A stretch of DNA of 64,000 nt from an uncultured Neglectibacter sp. GTDB lineage: Bacteria; Bacillota; Clostridia; Oscillospirales; Acutalibacteraceae. The translations under genes and the position numbers were made by a program. Shown here one piece after another: positions 8,171 through 17,542 of this stretch. The notes beneath the pieces are model-generated. The model saw only the letters and a list, made by a program, of their open reading frames with translations. It did no database searches and had not been told where the DNA came from. Numbering within the stretch: position 1 is the first letter of the stretch; every line of letters begins with the position of its first letter. The stretch lies in contig CALFFN010000009.1 of assembly GCA_937958185.1 (NCBI GenBank), forward strand, positions 62,001-126,000, read 5' to 3'.

Positions 8171-11100
8171 TTGAATACATTGGGGAAATTTTTTCAAAAA
8201 GAGCTGGCGGGCAAAACCTTTCCAGAGGTCTTGCAGAACGGCGAAATACTCAGCTTTTCGGTGAACCGGGACGACCGGGCGGTGAAGATATCCGCCCGGT
8301 TTTCGGAGTTTGTGGAGTATGAAGAGCTGCTGGATTTTTCCGACGCCCTGACAGGACCCGCCTTTGGGCTGAGCACGGTGAAAATACTGCCCCGGTTCCC
8401 GGCGGAAAGCTTTTCCGCCAAATGCGCCACCTCTCTGGTGCTGGCGCTGAAGGAAATGGACGCCATGCTGAACGGCACCTTCAAGCAGGCGGAGGCGGAG
8501 TATCAGGACGGCGTTCTGCGCATTCGCCTTGCCCACGGCGGGTACGACCTGCTGGCAGCCCACAACACCGATGTAAAGCTGAAGGAGCTGGTCCGCTCCT
8601 GGTTCGGCGTGGAGTGCTCGGTAAAGTTTGAGGGGAAGCTGGAGGTAAAAGAGGGCGAGGGCACTCTGCTGGAGCAGGTGCGCACCGAGGAGGTAAAGCG
8701 CCGCCGGGAAGCAGCCATTCAGGAAATGGAAGAGTACGAGGAAGCCATGGAGGAGCAGGCAAGCCGCCGGAAGATCAGCGTCCGCGACGAGCGCACCCTG
8801 CTGCCCACCATTATCCCGGAAACGGCAAAGCCCGTGCTGGGCGCCGTGCCGAAAGGGAAGCTGACCCCGCTGAAGGACGCCGCCATCGACCTTGGCAATA
8901 TCGTGGTCTGGGGAGAGATTTTCTCGGTCGAATCCAAGGAGACCCGGGACAAAGCACGGAAAATCTACAGCATTGACATCACCGATTATACCGGCTCGGT
9001 CACTTTGAAGCTGCTGCAGAACGCCAACGAGTGCAAGGAGCTGGACAAGCTGAAAGCCGGGCAGTCCCTGCTGGTGCGGGGCGGGCTGGAATATGATAAA
9101 TACGACAGGGAAAACGTTATGCGCCCCAGAGCCATCGCCACCGTGGATCAGGTAGAGGTGGTGGACGACGCTCTCACAAAGCGGGTGGAGCTGCATTTAC
9201 ATACCAGTATGTCCGATATGGACGGCATGACCCCTCCGGCGGAGCTGATCCGGCAGGCGCACAAATGGGGGCAAAAGGCGGTTGCCATTACCGACCACGG
9301 CGTGGCGCAGGCGTTCCCGGAAGCCATGAACACCGTGGAAGCCATTCGGAAGGACGGCTCGGATTTCAAGGTCATCTACGGCACGGAAGCCTATTTTGTC
9401 AACGACCTTGTCCCTGCCGTCACAGGAAGCAGCGACCGCTCCCTGGACGACGATTTTATCTGCTTTGATTTGGAAACTACAGGGCTTTCCGCCGCCAAGG
9501 AGCGCATTACGGAAATCGGCGCCGTCCGGCTGCACAACGGCGAGGTGACCGACCGTTTCGACACCTTTGTGGACCCGGAGCGCCCCATTCCCCCCAATAT
9601 CACGGAGCTGACCGGCATTACCGATGAAATGGTGCAGGGCGCGCCGAAAGAAGCGGAAGCGCTCCGAGCCTTTTACGATTTCTGCGGCGACGGCAATATC
9701 GTGCTGGTTGCCCACAACGCCGGGTTCGATACCTCTTTCCTGCGGGCGGCAGGGGAGAGAACGGGGATACCCTTTGAGTATACCTACATAGATTCCATTC
9801 CCATCTGCCGTTCCCTGCTGACAGATATCAAAAACTGCAAGCTGGACACCGTGGCGGCTTATTTGAAGCTGAAGCCTTTCCAGCACCATCGGGCGGACGA
9901 CGACGCCGCCACCCTGGGGGAAATTTTCCTGAACCTGTTAGGAAGGCTGAAGGAAGACCAGAATGCCAAAACCGTGGCGGATATCAATTCCGCCCTGGCT
10001 GGCGGCGATTCCAAAAAGCTGCCCTCCTACCATCAGATCATTCTGGTGAAGAACCACACAGGTCTGAAGAACCTGTACCGCCTGATCTCCGCCGGGCATC
10101 TGGAGCATTTCTACCGCCACCCCCGCACGCCCAAAAGTTTGCTGGACCAGTACCGGGAGGGGCTGCTGATCGGCAGCGCCTGTGAAGCGGGAGAGCTGTT
10201 CCGTGCCATCGTCCGGGGAGATTCCTTTGAGAACCTCTGCAGGATCGCGGAATATTACGACTATCTGGAGATCCAGCCCATCGGCAACAATATGTTCATG
10301 GTGCGGGAGGGCAAGACGGACATCGAGGGCTTGCGGGAATATAACCGCACCGTGGTGAAGATCGGCGAGAAGCTGAATAAGCCTGTGGTCGCCACCTGCG
10401 ACGTGCATTTCAAGGACCCCAAGGACGCGGATTTCCGAAAAATCATCATGGCGGGGCGCGGCTTTACCGACGCGGAGGAGCAGGCACCCCTGTATATGCG
10501 CACCACTGCGGAAATGTTACAGGAATTTTCCTATCTGGGCAAGGAAAAGGCATATGAGGTGGTGGTGACGAACCCCAACAAGATCGCGGATATGATAGAC
10601 TATATCCGCCCTGTCCCCATGGGGAATTTCCCTCCCTTTATCGATGGCGCGGAGGAACAGCTGAACTCCATTACATGGCAGCGGGCAAAGGAGCGCTATG
10701 GGGACCCTCTGCCGGATATCGTGGAAAAGCGGCTGGAAAAGGAGCTTGGCTCCATCAATAAGCACGGCTTCTCCGTGCTGTACATGACGGCGCAGAAGCT
10801 GGTGGCGAACTCCGAGGAGCACGGCTATCTGGTAGGCTCTCGTGGTTCGGTGGGGTCTTCCTTTGTGGCGAGCATGTCCGGCATTTCCGAGGTGAACCCT
10901 TTGGAGCCCCACTATGTCTGCTCCAAGTGTAAGTACAGCGAATTTATTACCGACGGCAGCTATGATTCCGGCTTTGACCTGCCCCCCAAGGACTGTCCCC
11001 ACTGCGGCACCCTGATGGACAGGGACGGGCACACCATTCCCTTTGAGACCTTCCTGGGCTTCGACGGCGACAAGGTCCCCGATATCGACCTGAACTTCTC

Positions 11101-12520
11101 CGGCGAGTACCAGAGCGGCGCCCACCGCTATACCGAGGAGCTGTTCGGCAGGGACAACGTGTTCAAAGCCGGCACCATTGCCACCGTAGCGGATAAGACC
11201 GCCATCGGCTATGTGCGGAAATACGCTGAGGAACGGGGCATGACCTTCCACAAAGCCGAGGAAAAGCGGCTGGCGCTGGGCTGTACGGGCATCAAGCGCA
11301 CCACCGGGCAGCACCCCGGCGGCATGATCGTCATTCCCCGGGGCATGGAGGTCTACGATTTCTGCCCGGTGCAGCACCCGGCAAACGATCAGAAGTCCGA
11401 CAATATCACCACCCACTTCGACTTCCATTCCATTCATGACAACGTGTGCAAGCTGGACGAGCTGGGGCACGATGTGCCCACCATTTACCGCTATCTGGAG
11501 GACTATACCGGCATTCCCGTGATGAAGGTCTCCATGAGCGACCCGGAGGTCATGAGCCTGTTCGAGTCCCCTGCAGCTCTGGGCGTGACCCCGGAGGATT
11601 TGGGCGGCGTGAAAACGGGCACCCTGTCCCTGCCGGAGCTGGGCACCAATTTTGTCCGTGGTATGCTGGAGGAATCCCACCCGAAAACCTTCTCCGACCT
11701 GCTGCAGATATCCGGCTTGTCCCACGGCACCGCCGTGTGGCTGGGCAACGCCCAGGAGCTGATCCAGAATAAAACCTGCACCATTTCCGAGGTCATCGGT
11801 ACCCGCGACAGCATTATGACCTATCTGCTGAACAAGGGCCTGGCTCCGAAAATGGCGTTCAAGATCATGGAGATCACCCGAAAGGGCAAAGCTTCCAAGC
11901 TGCTGACCGAAGAACATATCGCCGCCATGAAGGAGCATGGTGTGCCCCAGTGGTACATCGACTCCTGCTTCAAGATTCAGTATATGTTCCCCAAGGCGCA
12001 CGCCGCCGCATATATGATCTCCGCCCTGCGGCTGGGCTGGTACAAGGTGCACCGCCCGCTGGAATTTTACGCGGCATATTTTACCGTGCGCAGCGATGAT
12101 TTTGACGGCGCTTCCGCCATCGCGGGCAAGGACGCCGTTGCCCGGAAAATGCAGGAGCTGGACACGAAGATCAAGAACCGGGAAGCCAGCGCCAAGGAAG
12201 AATCCGAATTTTCCACCCTGCAGATCATCAATGAAATGCTGGCGCGGAAAATCGAGCTGCTGCCGGTGGACTTATATCAGTCCGACGCCACCAAATTCCT
12301 GGTGGAGGACGGGAAGATACGCCTGCCCTTTTCCTCTTTGGGCGGCGTGGGCGGCTCAGCCGCCATCAGCCTGATGGAAGCGCGGCAGACCGGGGGCGAA
12401 TACATCTCTATTGACGACCTGCAGTCCCGCGCCAAGGTTTCCAGCGCCGTGATCGAGACCCTGCGCGGCGTGGGCGCTCTTGCCGGAATGCCGGAAAGCA
12501 GCCAGACAACGCTGTTCTGA
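8171..12520 (+). CDS. polC: DNA polymerase III PolC-type alpha subunit
   Basis: Replicative polymerase of low-GC Gram-positives, with built-in 3'-5' proofreading. Domain order: N-terminal domain, OB fold near residues 235-330, first half of PHP (HLHTSMSDMDGM, about 341), DEDD exonuclease (CFDLETTG, about 431, with HNAGFDTSF and HHRADDDA), second half of PHP, the Cys4 zinc motif (CSKCK to CPHC, about 917-944), and the polymerase core (PDIDLNFSG, about 971). The frame is open far upstream of the gene. I chose TTG at 8171, 10 bases after GTGAGGAG (1449 aa); GTG at 8150 or 8153 is possible. The length is normal. Confidence 0.97.
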   Translation: MNTLGKFFQKELAGKTFPEVLQNGEILSFSVNRDDRAVKISARFSEFVEYEELLDFSDALTGPAFGLSTVKILPRFPAESFSAKCATSLVLALKEMDAMLNGTFKQAEAEYQDGVLRIRLAHGGYDLLAAHNTDVKLKELVRSWFGVECSVKFEGKLEVKEGEGTLLEQVRTEEVKRRREAAIQEMEEYEEAMEEQASRRKISVRDERTLLPTIIPETAKPVLGAVPKGKLTPLKDAAIDLGNIVVWGEIFSVESKETRDKARKIYSIDITDYTGSVTLKLLQNANECKELDKLKAGQSLLVRGGLEYDKYDRENVMRPRAIATVDQVEVVDDALTKRVELHLHTSMSDMDGMTPPAELIRQAHKWGQKAVAITDHGVAQAFPEAMNTVEAIRKDGSDFKVIYGTEAYFVNDLVPAVTGSSDRSLDDDFICFDLETTGLSAAKERITEIGAVRLHNGEVTDRFDTFVDPERPIPPNITELTGITDEMVQGAPKEAEALRAFYDFCGDGNIVLVAHNAGFDTSFLRAAGERTGIPFEYTYIDSIPICRSLLTDIKNCKLDTVAAYLKLKPFQHHRADDDAATLGEIFLNLLGRLKEDQNAKTVADINSALAGGDSKKLPSYHQIILVKNHTGLKNLYRLISAGHLEHFYRHPRTPKSLLDQYREGLLIGSACEAGELFRAIVRGDSFENLCRIAEYYDYLEIQPIGNNMFMVREGKTDIEGLREYNRTVVKIGEKLNKPVVATCDVHFKDPKDADFRKIIMAGRGFTDAEEQAPLYMRTTAEMLQEFSYLGKEKAYEVVVTNPNKIADMIDYIRPVPMGNFPPFIDGAEEQLNSITWQRAKERYGDPLPDIVEKRLEKELGSINKHGFSVLYMTAQKLVANSEEHGYLVGSRGSVGSSFVASMSGISEVNPLEPHYVCSKCKYSEFITDGSYDSGFDLPPKDCPHCGTLMDRDGHTIPFETFLGFDGDKVPDIDLNFSGEYQSGAHRYTEELFGRDNVFKAGTIATVADKTAIGYVRKYAEERGMTFHKAEEKRLALGCTGIKRTTGQHPGGMIVIPRGMEVYDFCPVQHPANDQKSDNITTHFDFHSIHDNVCKLDELGHDVPTIYRYLEDYTGIPVMKVSMSDPEVMSLFESPAALGVTPEDLGGVKTGTLSLPELGTNFVRGMLEESHPKTFSDLLQISGLSHGTAVWLGNAQELIQNKTCTISEVIGTRDSIMTYLLNKGLAPKMAFKIMEITRKGKASKLLTEEHIAAMKEHGVPQWYIDSCFKIQYMFPKAHAAAYMISALRLGWYKVHRPLEFYAAYFTVRSDDFDGASAIAGKDAVARKMQELDTKIKNREASAKEESEFSTLQIINEMLARKIELLPVDLYQSDATKFLVEDGKIRLPFSSLGGVGGSAAISLMEARQTGGEYISIDDLQSRAKVSSAVIETLRGVGALAGMPESSQTTLF

Positions 12521-12531
12521 GTTGACAGAAG

Positions 12532-12570
12532 GATTCCCTGCCTGACAAAACGGCAGGGAATCTCTGCTGT
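12532..12570 (+). terminator. Terminator after polC
   Basis: Perfect 11-bp stem GATTCCCTGCC (12532-12542) with GGCAGGGAATC (12552-12562), then TCTGCTGTTT, a weak T tract. It separates polC from the his promoter. Confidence 0.65.
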
Positions 12571-12593
12571 TTCAGGGAAAGCAGAGCTTTTTC

Positions 12594-12622
12594 TTGACAA
12601 ACGCCGTTTGATAGTTTATTAT
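12594..12622 (+). promoter_or_regulatory. Promoter of the his operon
   Basis: TTGACA (12594-12599), 17-base spacer, TATTAT (12617-12622): near-consensus sigma-A. The leader to hisZ is only about 25 bases, with no room for a T-box or attenuator, so regulation at this promoter or by enzyme feedback (HisG-HisZ) is more likely than leader control. Confidence 0.8.
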
Positions 12623-12653
12623 AGTAGCACGCTAAAGTGAAAGGGCTGTTCTT

Positions 12654-13859
12654 ATGAAAAACTACAGCAAGATCACCCCGGAGGGGACCCGGGACATTCT
12701 GTTTGAGGAATGCCTTGCCCAGCGGGAAGCACAAAGGAGGCTGTCCCGCATTTTTTCGCTGCGGGGCTACCATGAGGTGCTGACCCCCGGATTGGAATAT
12801 TATGACGTGTTCAGCCTGCCCGGGGCGGCGCTGCCCCAGCAGGAAATGTATAAGACCACCGATAACCACGGCAGGCTGCTGGTAGTCCGCCCCGATTCCA
12901 CCCTGCCCATTGCCCGCATGGCGGCTTCCCGGCTGCAGGACAGCCCCCGTCCGCTCCGGCTGTTCTATGACCAGCACATTTACCGCAACCGCCCCGACCT
13001 GTCCGGGCGCAGCGACGAATGTGCCCAGATGGGCATTGAGCTGCTGGGCGCCGCGGGGCTGCGGGCAGATCTGGAGGTCATCTCCCTTGCCGTGGAAGCG
13101 CTTTCCGCCTGCGTGGAGGATTTCCGGGTGGAGATCGGTCACGCCAGGCTGTTCCCCGCGCTGGCGAACCGCCTTTCTCTGTCCCCGGAGCGGCGGGAAG
13201 AGCTGCGGCTTGCCATCGAATCGAAAAATTACGGCGTGCTCAGCGAGCTGCTGGACCCTCTGGGCATCAGCCCGGAGGTGGAAGCCATGAAGCGCCTGCC
13301 CCGTCTTTTCGGCGGGGAGGAGGTCTTGCAGGAAGCGGAGCACTGGTGCACCGATGAAGACAGCCGGGAAATGCTCGCCTATTTGAAGCGGCTGTACAGC
13401 GCCCTGAAGCAGCTCGGTCTGGGCGACCGCCTGATGGTGGATTTGGGGCTGGTGCAGCCCAACGATTACTACACCGGCGCGGTATTCAGCGCTTACGTGG
13501 AGAACCACGGAGACGCCATACTTTCCGGCGGACGGTACGATGACCTCTGCGGCAAATTCGGGGCGCCCATGCCCGCCGTGGGCTTTGCCATGGACTTAGA
13601 CGCCGCTGCCGCCCTGCTTCACGACCCGCTGGTGACTGCGGAAGCTCCCGAAGCCCTGATCTACGGCGAGCCGGGCTTTGAGATACGGGCGCAGAAGCTT
13701 GCCGCCAAGCTGACCGCAGAGGGGAAACGCTGTGAAGTTTCCATATTTGACACGCTGGAGGAAACCCTCAGCTATGCCGGGGAACGGAATATCCCAAAGG
13801 TTTTCCGGGTAATGGAAACCACGGAAACATGGAACACGGGAAAGGGGGAAAGGCTGTGA
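12654..13859 (+). CDS. hisZ: ATP phosphoribosyltransferase regulatory subunit
   Basis: Histidyl-tRNA synthetase paralogue without aminoacylation function. It pairs with the short HisG to form the allosteric first enzyme of histidine synthesis and carries histidine feedback sensing. The class II synthetase core is seen: GTRDILFEE near residue 12, the motif-2 stretch LRLFYDQHIYRNRPDLSGRSDECAQMGIELLG, and GGRYDDLCGKFG near residue 290. At 401 residues it is a HisZ length. First gene of the operon; its stop overlaps the hisG start by four bases (GTGA), which implies coupled, equal-stoichiometry translation. Confidence 0.94.
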   Translation: MKNYSKITPEGTRDILFEECLAQREAQRRLSRIFSLRGYHEVLTPGLEYYDVFSLPGAALPQQEMYKTTDNHGRLLVVRPDSTLPIARMAASRLQDSPRPLRLFYDQHIYRNRPDLSGRSDECAQMGIELLGAAGLRADLEVISLAVEALSACVEDFRVEIGHARLFPALANRLSLSPERREELRLAIESKNYGVLSELLDPLGISPEVEAMKRLPRLFGGEEVLQEAEHWCTDEDSREMLAYLKRLYSALKQLGLGDRLMVDLGLVQPNDYYTGAVFSAYVENHGDAILSGGRYDDLCGKFGAPMPAVGFAMDLDAAAALLHDPLVTAEAPEALIYGEPGFEIRAQKLAAKLTAEGKRCEVSIFDTLEETLSYAGERNIPKVFRVMETTETWNTGKGERL

Positions 13860-14506
13860 ATCCCTTACGGATCGCCCTGACAAAGGGCAGGCTGGAAAAA
13901 TCTACCGTAGCGCTGCTGGAACAGTCCGGCATGGACTGCTCCGCGCTCCACGACAAGGGCAGGCGGCTGATCCTCCCGGTGAAAGGGGAAAATACCTCCC
14001 TGCAGGTGGTGCTGGCGAAGGCGCCGGACGTCATTACCTATGTGGAGCACGGCGTCTGTGAGCTTGGCATCGTGGGCAAGGACGTCATCATGGAGCACGG
14101 CGGCAGGTTCTTTGAAATTCTGGACCTGCAGTTCGGCAAATGCGGCTTTGCGCTGGCGTGCCCGAAGAACACCGACTTTTTCCACGGCTACGAAAGCAAG
14201 ACCATCGCCACCAAATATCCCAATGTGGCAAGGCGGTACTTTGAAAGCAAGGCAATGGACGTGCGCATCATCAAAATCGAAGGCTCGGTAGAGCTTGCCC
14301 CCCTGCTGGGGCTGGCGGACGGCATCGTGGACATCGTGGAGACCGGGGCGACCCTCCGGGAAAACGGGTTGGAGGTAGTGGAGCAGGTCGCCGGGGTGTC
14401 GGCGCGGCTCATCGTGAACCCTGCCGCCATGAAGCTGCGGAAGCGGGAGATTGAAGACCTTGCGGCGCGATTGGAAGCGCAGAGAAAACAGGAGGAAAGC
14501 ATATGA
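13856..14506 (+). CDS. hisG: ATP phosphoribosyltransferase catalytic subunit, short form
   Basis: Joins ATP and PRPP, the first step of histidine synthesis. The protein (216 aa from the GTG) has LRIALTKGRLEKS at its start and the PRPP loop region GIVDIVETGATLRENGLE. It lacks the C-terminal ACT-like regulatory domain of long HisG, which fits the adjacent hisZ. An upstream in-frame ATG at 13829 exists but lies inside hisZ without its own ribosome site; GTG at 13856 has GGGGGAAA about 7 bases upstream and overlaps the hisZ stop. Confidence 0.95.
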   Translation: MNPLRIALTKGRLEKSTVALLEQSGMDCSALHDKGRRLILPVKGENTSLQVVLAKAPDVITYVEHGVCELGIVGKDVIMEHGGRFFEILDLQFGKCGFALACPKNTDFFHGYESKTIATKYPNVARRYFESKAMDVRIIKIEGSVELAPLLGLADGIVDIVETGATLRENGLEVVEQVAGVSARLIVNPAAMKLRKREIEDLAARLEAQRKQEESI

Positions 14507-15798
14507 TAAAAACAGTGACAGGAAGCAGGGAGACCTGCCGCTCCTTTCTCAAGGACCTGAAAGCCAGAGTGGGGCAGACAAGCCCGGAAATTGAGCGCAC
14601 CGTTGCCGAGATCATCGAAACCGTCCGGCAGGGGGGAGAGGAAGCGGTCAAGAGCTATTCCCGGAAATTTGACGGCTGGACACCGGATACGCTGGAATTG
14701 ACCCGCCCGGAAATGGAAGAGCTGGCAAAAGCCTGCGACCCCGCCTTTTTGGAATCTCTACAGCTGGCGGCGGAAAATATCCGCGCCTTTCACCGGCGGC
14801 AGAAGCAGCAGAGCCGCATTGACCCCATGGCAAACGGCGTCATCACCGGGCAGCGCGTTCGCGGACTGCACCGGGTGGGGGTCTATGTCCCCGGCGGCAC
14901 GGCGGGTTATCCTTCCTCCGTGCTGATGAACGTGATCCCTGCCAAGGTCGCCGAGGTGGGAGAAATTATCATGGCGACCCCACCAGGCAGAGCCGGAAAG
15001 CCGGACGCCAACATCATTGCCGCGGCGCTTATTGCCGGGGTGGACCGCGTGTTCCTCATGGGCGGCGCCCAGGCGGTGGCGGCGCTGGCATTCGGCACGG
15101 AAACCGTGCCCAAGGTGGATAAGATCGTAGGACCCGGCAATATCTTTGTCGCCACCGCCAAGAAGCAGCTTTACGGCGTGGTGGATATCGACATGATCGC
15201 CGGACCCAGCGAAATACTGATCCTGGCGGACAGCTCCGCCGACCCGGAATTCCTCGCCGCCGATCTGATGAGCCAGGCGGAGCACGACCCCATGGCGTCG
15301 GCTATTTTGATTACCGACGACGCGTCACTGGCGGAAAGCACCGTGACCGCCCTCACTCGGCAGCTGGAAACCCTGTCCCGCAGGGAGATCATCGAACAGT
15401 CTCTGGACAGGTTCGGCGCGGTGATCGTCTGCGATACCATGGACGAAGCGGTGGAATTTGCCAACGACCTTGCCCCGGAGCATTTGGAGGTCTGCTGTGA
15501 AAATCCCTTCCCGTACCTGGGCAGGCTGGACAACGCCGGATCGGTCTTTTTGGGAAATTATTCCCCGGAGCCTTTGGGAGATTATTTTGCCGGGGCAAAC
15601 CACGTGCTCCCCACAGGGGGCACCGCCCGGTTCTTCTCGCCCCTGTCCGTGGACGATTTCATCAAGAAATCCAGCTTTATCTACTATCCAAAGGAAGCGC
15701 TTTGGAACGCCGCGCCCCACATTATCCGGCTGGCGGAAACAGAGGAGCTGACCGCCCATGCCAATTCCATTCAGGTGCGCCTGAAGGCGAAGCAGTGA
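14503..15798 (+). CDS. hisD: Histidinol dehydrogenase
   Basis: NAD-dependent, zinc-containing enzyme that oxidises histidinol to histidine in two steps. It has 431 residues, the family norm. Typical stretches are GVYVPGGTAGYPSSVLMNVIPA, KIVGPGNIFVATAKKQLYG, DMIAGPSEILILADSSA, LMSQAEHDP and, near the C-terminus, GANHVLPTGGTARFFSPLSV, which include the zinc- and substrate-binding His/Asp/Gln residues. ATG overlaps the hisG stop (ATGA), so it is translationally coupled. Confidence 0.97.
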   Translation: MIKTVTGSRETCRSFLKDLKARVGQTSPEIERTVAEIIETVRQGGEEAVKSYSRKFDGWTPDTLELTRPEMEELAKACDPAFLESLQLAAENIRAFHRRQKQQSRIDPMANGVITGQRVRGLHRVGVYVPGGTAGYPSSVLMNVIPAKVAEVGEIIMATPPGRAGKPDANIIAAALIAGVDRVFLMGGAQAVAALAFGTETVPKVDKIVGPGNIFVATAKKQLYGVVDIDMIAGPSEILILADSSADPEFLAADLMSQAEHDPMASAILITDDASLAESTVTALTRQLETLSRREIIEQSLDRFGAVIVCDTMDEAVEFANDLAPEHLEVCCENPFPYLGRLDNAGSVFLGNYSPEPLGDYFAGANHVLPTGGTARFFSPLSVDDFIKKSSFIYYPKEALWNAAPHIIRLAETEELTAHANSIQVRLKAKQ

Positions 15799-15816
15799 CA
15801 GCGGGGATATTCCAAT

Positions 15817-16878
15817 ATGTATATTTTCAGCGAAAAATTAAAGCAGCTCAAGCCCTATGACCCGGCGGACCCGGCTGGAAGGCTCCGGCTGGACGCAAAC
15901 GAATCCTTTCTCCCCCTGCCCGAGGGCGCGGTGGAGGAAGCCCTCCGAAGCCTGCCGGAATTTAACCGCTATCCCGACCCGGCGGCAAAGGAGCTTTGCG
16001 CTGCCTTTGGGGATTTTTACGGCGTTCCGGCGGAAAATGTGGTGGCTGGCAACGGCTCCGATGAACTGATCACCGTGCTGTTTTCCGCCTTTTTGCAGAA
16101 AGGGGAAGCTTTTGCCACCGTAGAGCCGGATTTTTCCATGTACGCGGTGAACGGCTTCCTGCAGGAAGCCCGCCATGTAAAGCTGCAAAAAGACAGCAAA
16201 AATGATTTCCGGCTGGATATTGACAAGCTGATCGAAACCTGCAACAATGAACATATCAGGCTGTTGATTTTCAGCAATCCCTGCAACCCCACCTCCGTGG
16301 TCTGTCCCAGAGAGGACATTCGGCGGCTTTTGCGCAATGTCAGCGCTCTGGTGGTGCTGGACGAAGCCTATATGGATTTCTCCGACCAGAGCCTGCTGCC
16401 GGAGTTCCAGGACCATGACAATCTGGTGATCCTGCGCACCTGCTCCAAGGCAGTGGGCATGGCGGCGCTGCGCCTGGGCTTCGCCGTGGCGCGAAGGGAG
16501 CTGTCGGACGCTGTCCGGGCGGCAAAGTCCCCCTATAATGTGAATTCCCTTTCCCAAACTGTGGGCGCTGCCGTCCTTCGCAGGAAAGAGGAGCTTGCCG
16601 CCGCCCGGGAGACGATCTTGCAGTCGAAAGCCCAGCTCGTTTCCGGGCTGGAAGCCATCGGGAAAGACGTTCCGGGGCGCTTCCGCCTGCTGCCCGGCGA
16701 AACAAATTTTGCGGCGCTGGTCCTGCCGGACGGAGAAGCCGCCTACCGTTATTTTTGGGAGCGGGGCGTCGCCCTGCGCTATACCGGCGGGCTGCTCCGC
16801 ATCACCTGCGGCAAGCCGGAGGAAAACAGGCGGGTTTTTGAAGTGTTTCGGGAATATCTGAACCAAACAGAGAAATGA
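15817..16878 (+). CDS. hisC: Histidinol-phosphate aminotransferase
   Basis: PLP enzyme of fold type I that transaminates imidazole-acetol phosphate to histidinol phosphate. Visible features: the N-terminal LRLDANESFLPLP, GNGSDELI (PLP phosphate contacts), FSNPCNPTSVV, the Asp of VVLDEAYMDF, and the Schiff-base Lys in RTCSKAVGMAALRLG. Its 353 residues match HisC. It lies 18 bases after hisD and immediately before hisB. Confidence 0.95.
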   Translation: MYIFSEKLKQLKPYDPADPAGRLRLDANESFLPLPEGAVEEALRSLPEFNRYPDPAAKELCAAFGDFYGVPAENVVAGNGSDELITVLFSAFLQKGEAFATVEPDFSMYAVNGFLQEARHVKLQKDSKNDFRLDIDKLIETCNNEHIRLLIFSNPCNPTSVVCPREDIRRLLRNVSALVVLDEAYMDFSDQSLLPEFQDHDNLVILRTCSKAVGMAALRLGFAVARRELSDAVRAAKSPYNVNSLSQTVGAAVLRRKEELAAARETILQSKAQLVSGLEAIGKDVPGRFRLLPGETNFAALVLPDGEAAYRYFWERGVALRYTGGLLRITCGKPEENRRVFEVFREYLNQTEK

Positions 16879-16887
16879 GGAATGAGT

Positions 16888-17472
16888 ATGGAACGGTACG
16901 CCGAACTGCACAGAGAAACAAAGGAAACGGAGGTCTCCGTGGCGCTGTCTTTAGAGGGCGGCGAGGTGAAGATTTCCACCGGGGTCGGCTTTTTCGACCA
17001 TATGCTCACCGCGCTTGCCGTTCACAGCGGGTTCGGGCTGACGGTTAAAACAGTGGGGGACTGGGCGGTGGACTGCCACCATACCATTGAGGATACCGGC
17101 ATCGTGCTGGGACAGGCGTTTGCGAAGGCGCTGGGCACAAAGCAGGGCATTCGCCGCTACGGCAGCGCTTTCATTCCCATGGACGAAGCGCTGGGCTTCG
17201 CCGCCGTAGACGTCAGCAGCAGACCCTTCCTGGTGTTCCACGGGGAGTTTCCCCAGGAGCGTGTGGGCGATTTTGACACGTGCATGACGGAGGAATTTTT
17301 CCGCGCCTTTGCCGTGAATGCCGGGCTGACTTTGCATTTGGACTGTAAATACGGGAAAAATTCCCATCATATGATAGAAGCCCTCTTTAAGGCGGCTGCC
17401 CATGCCCTGAAGGACGCCGTTTCCCTTTCCGAAGACGAAAGCGCCGTGCTGTCCTCCAAGGGAACGCTGTAG
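16888..17472 (+). CDS. hisB: Imidazoleglycerol-phosphate dehydratase
   Basis: Mn-dependent monofunctional dehydratase of histidine synthesis, 194 residues. The two metal-binding His clusters are present as FFDHMLTALAVHSG with DCHHTIED, and KNSHHMIEALFKAAAHALKDA. The start at 16888 is 7 bases from GAGG; an in-frame ATG two codons earlier (16882) is the alternative. In the usual gene order hisH would come next, but only a 70-base gap without a gene lies before hisA. Confidence 0.96.
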   Translation: MERYAELHRETKETEVSVALSLEGGEVKISTGVGFFDHMLTALAVHSGFGLTVKTVGDWAVDCHHTIEDTGIVLGQAFAKALGTKQGIRRYGSAFIPMDEALGFAAVDVSSRPFLVFHGEFPQERVGDFDTCMTEEFFRAFAVNAGLTLHLDCKYGKNSHHMIEALFKAAAHALKDAVSLSEDESAVLSSKGTL

Positions 17473-17542
17473 AAAATGAGTTGCGGCGCGTTTGCGCTGC
17501 TGGGTGCAAATATGATATCCCGACGAATGGAGAGGAAAGAGC

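Noticed and set aside
10517..12052. 511-codon minus-strand frame inside polC
   Set aside because: Antisense of conserved PolC polymerase motifs; composition typical of shadows.
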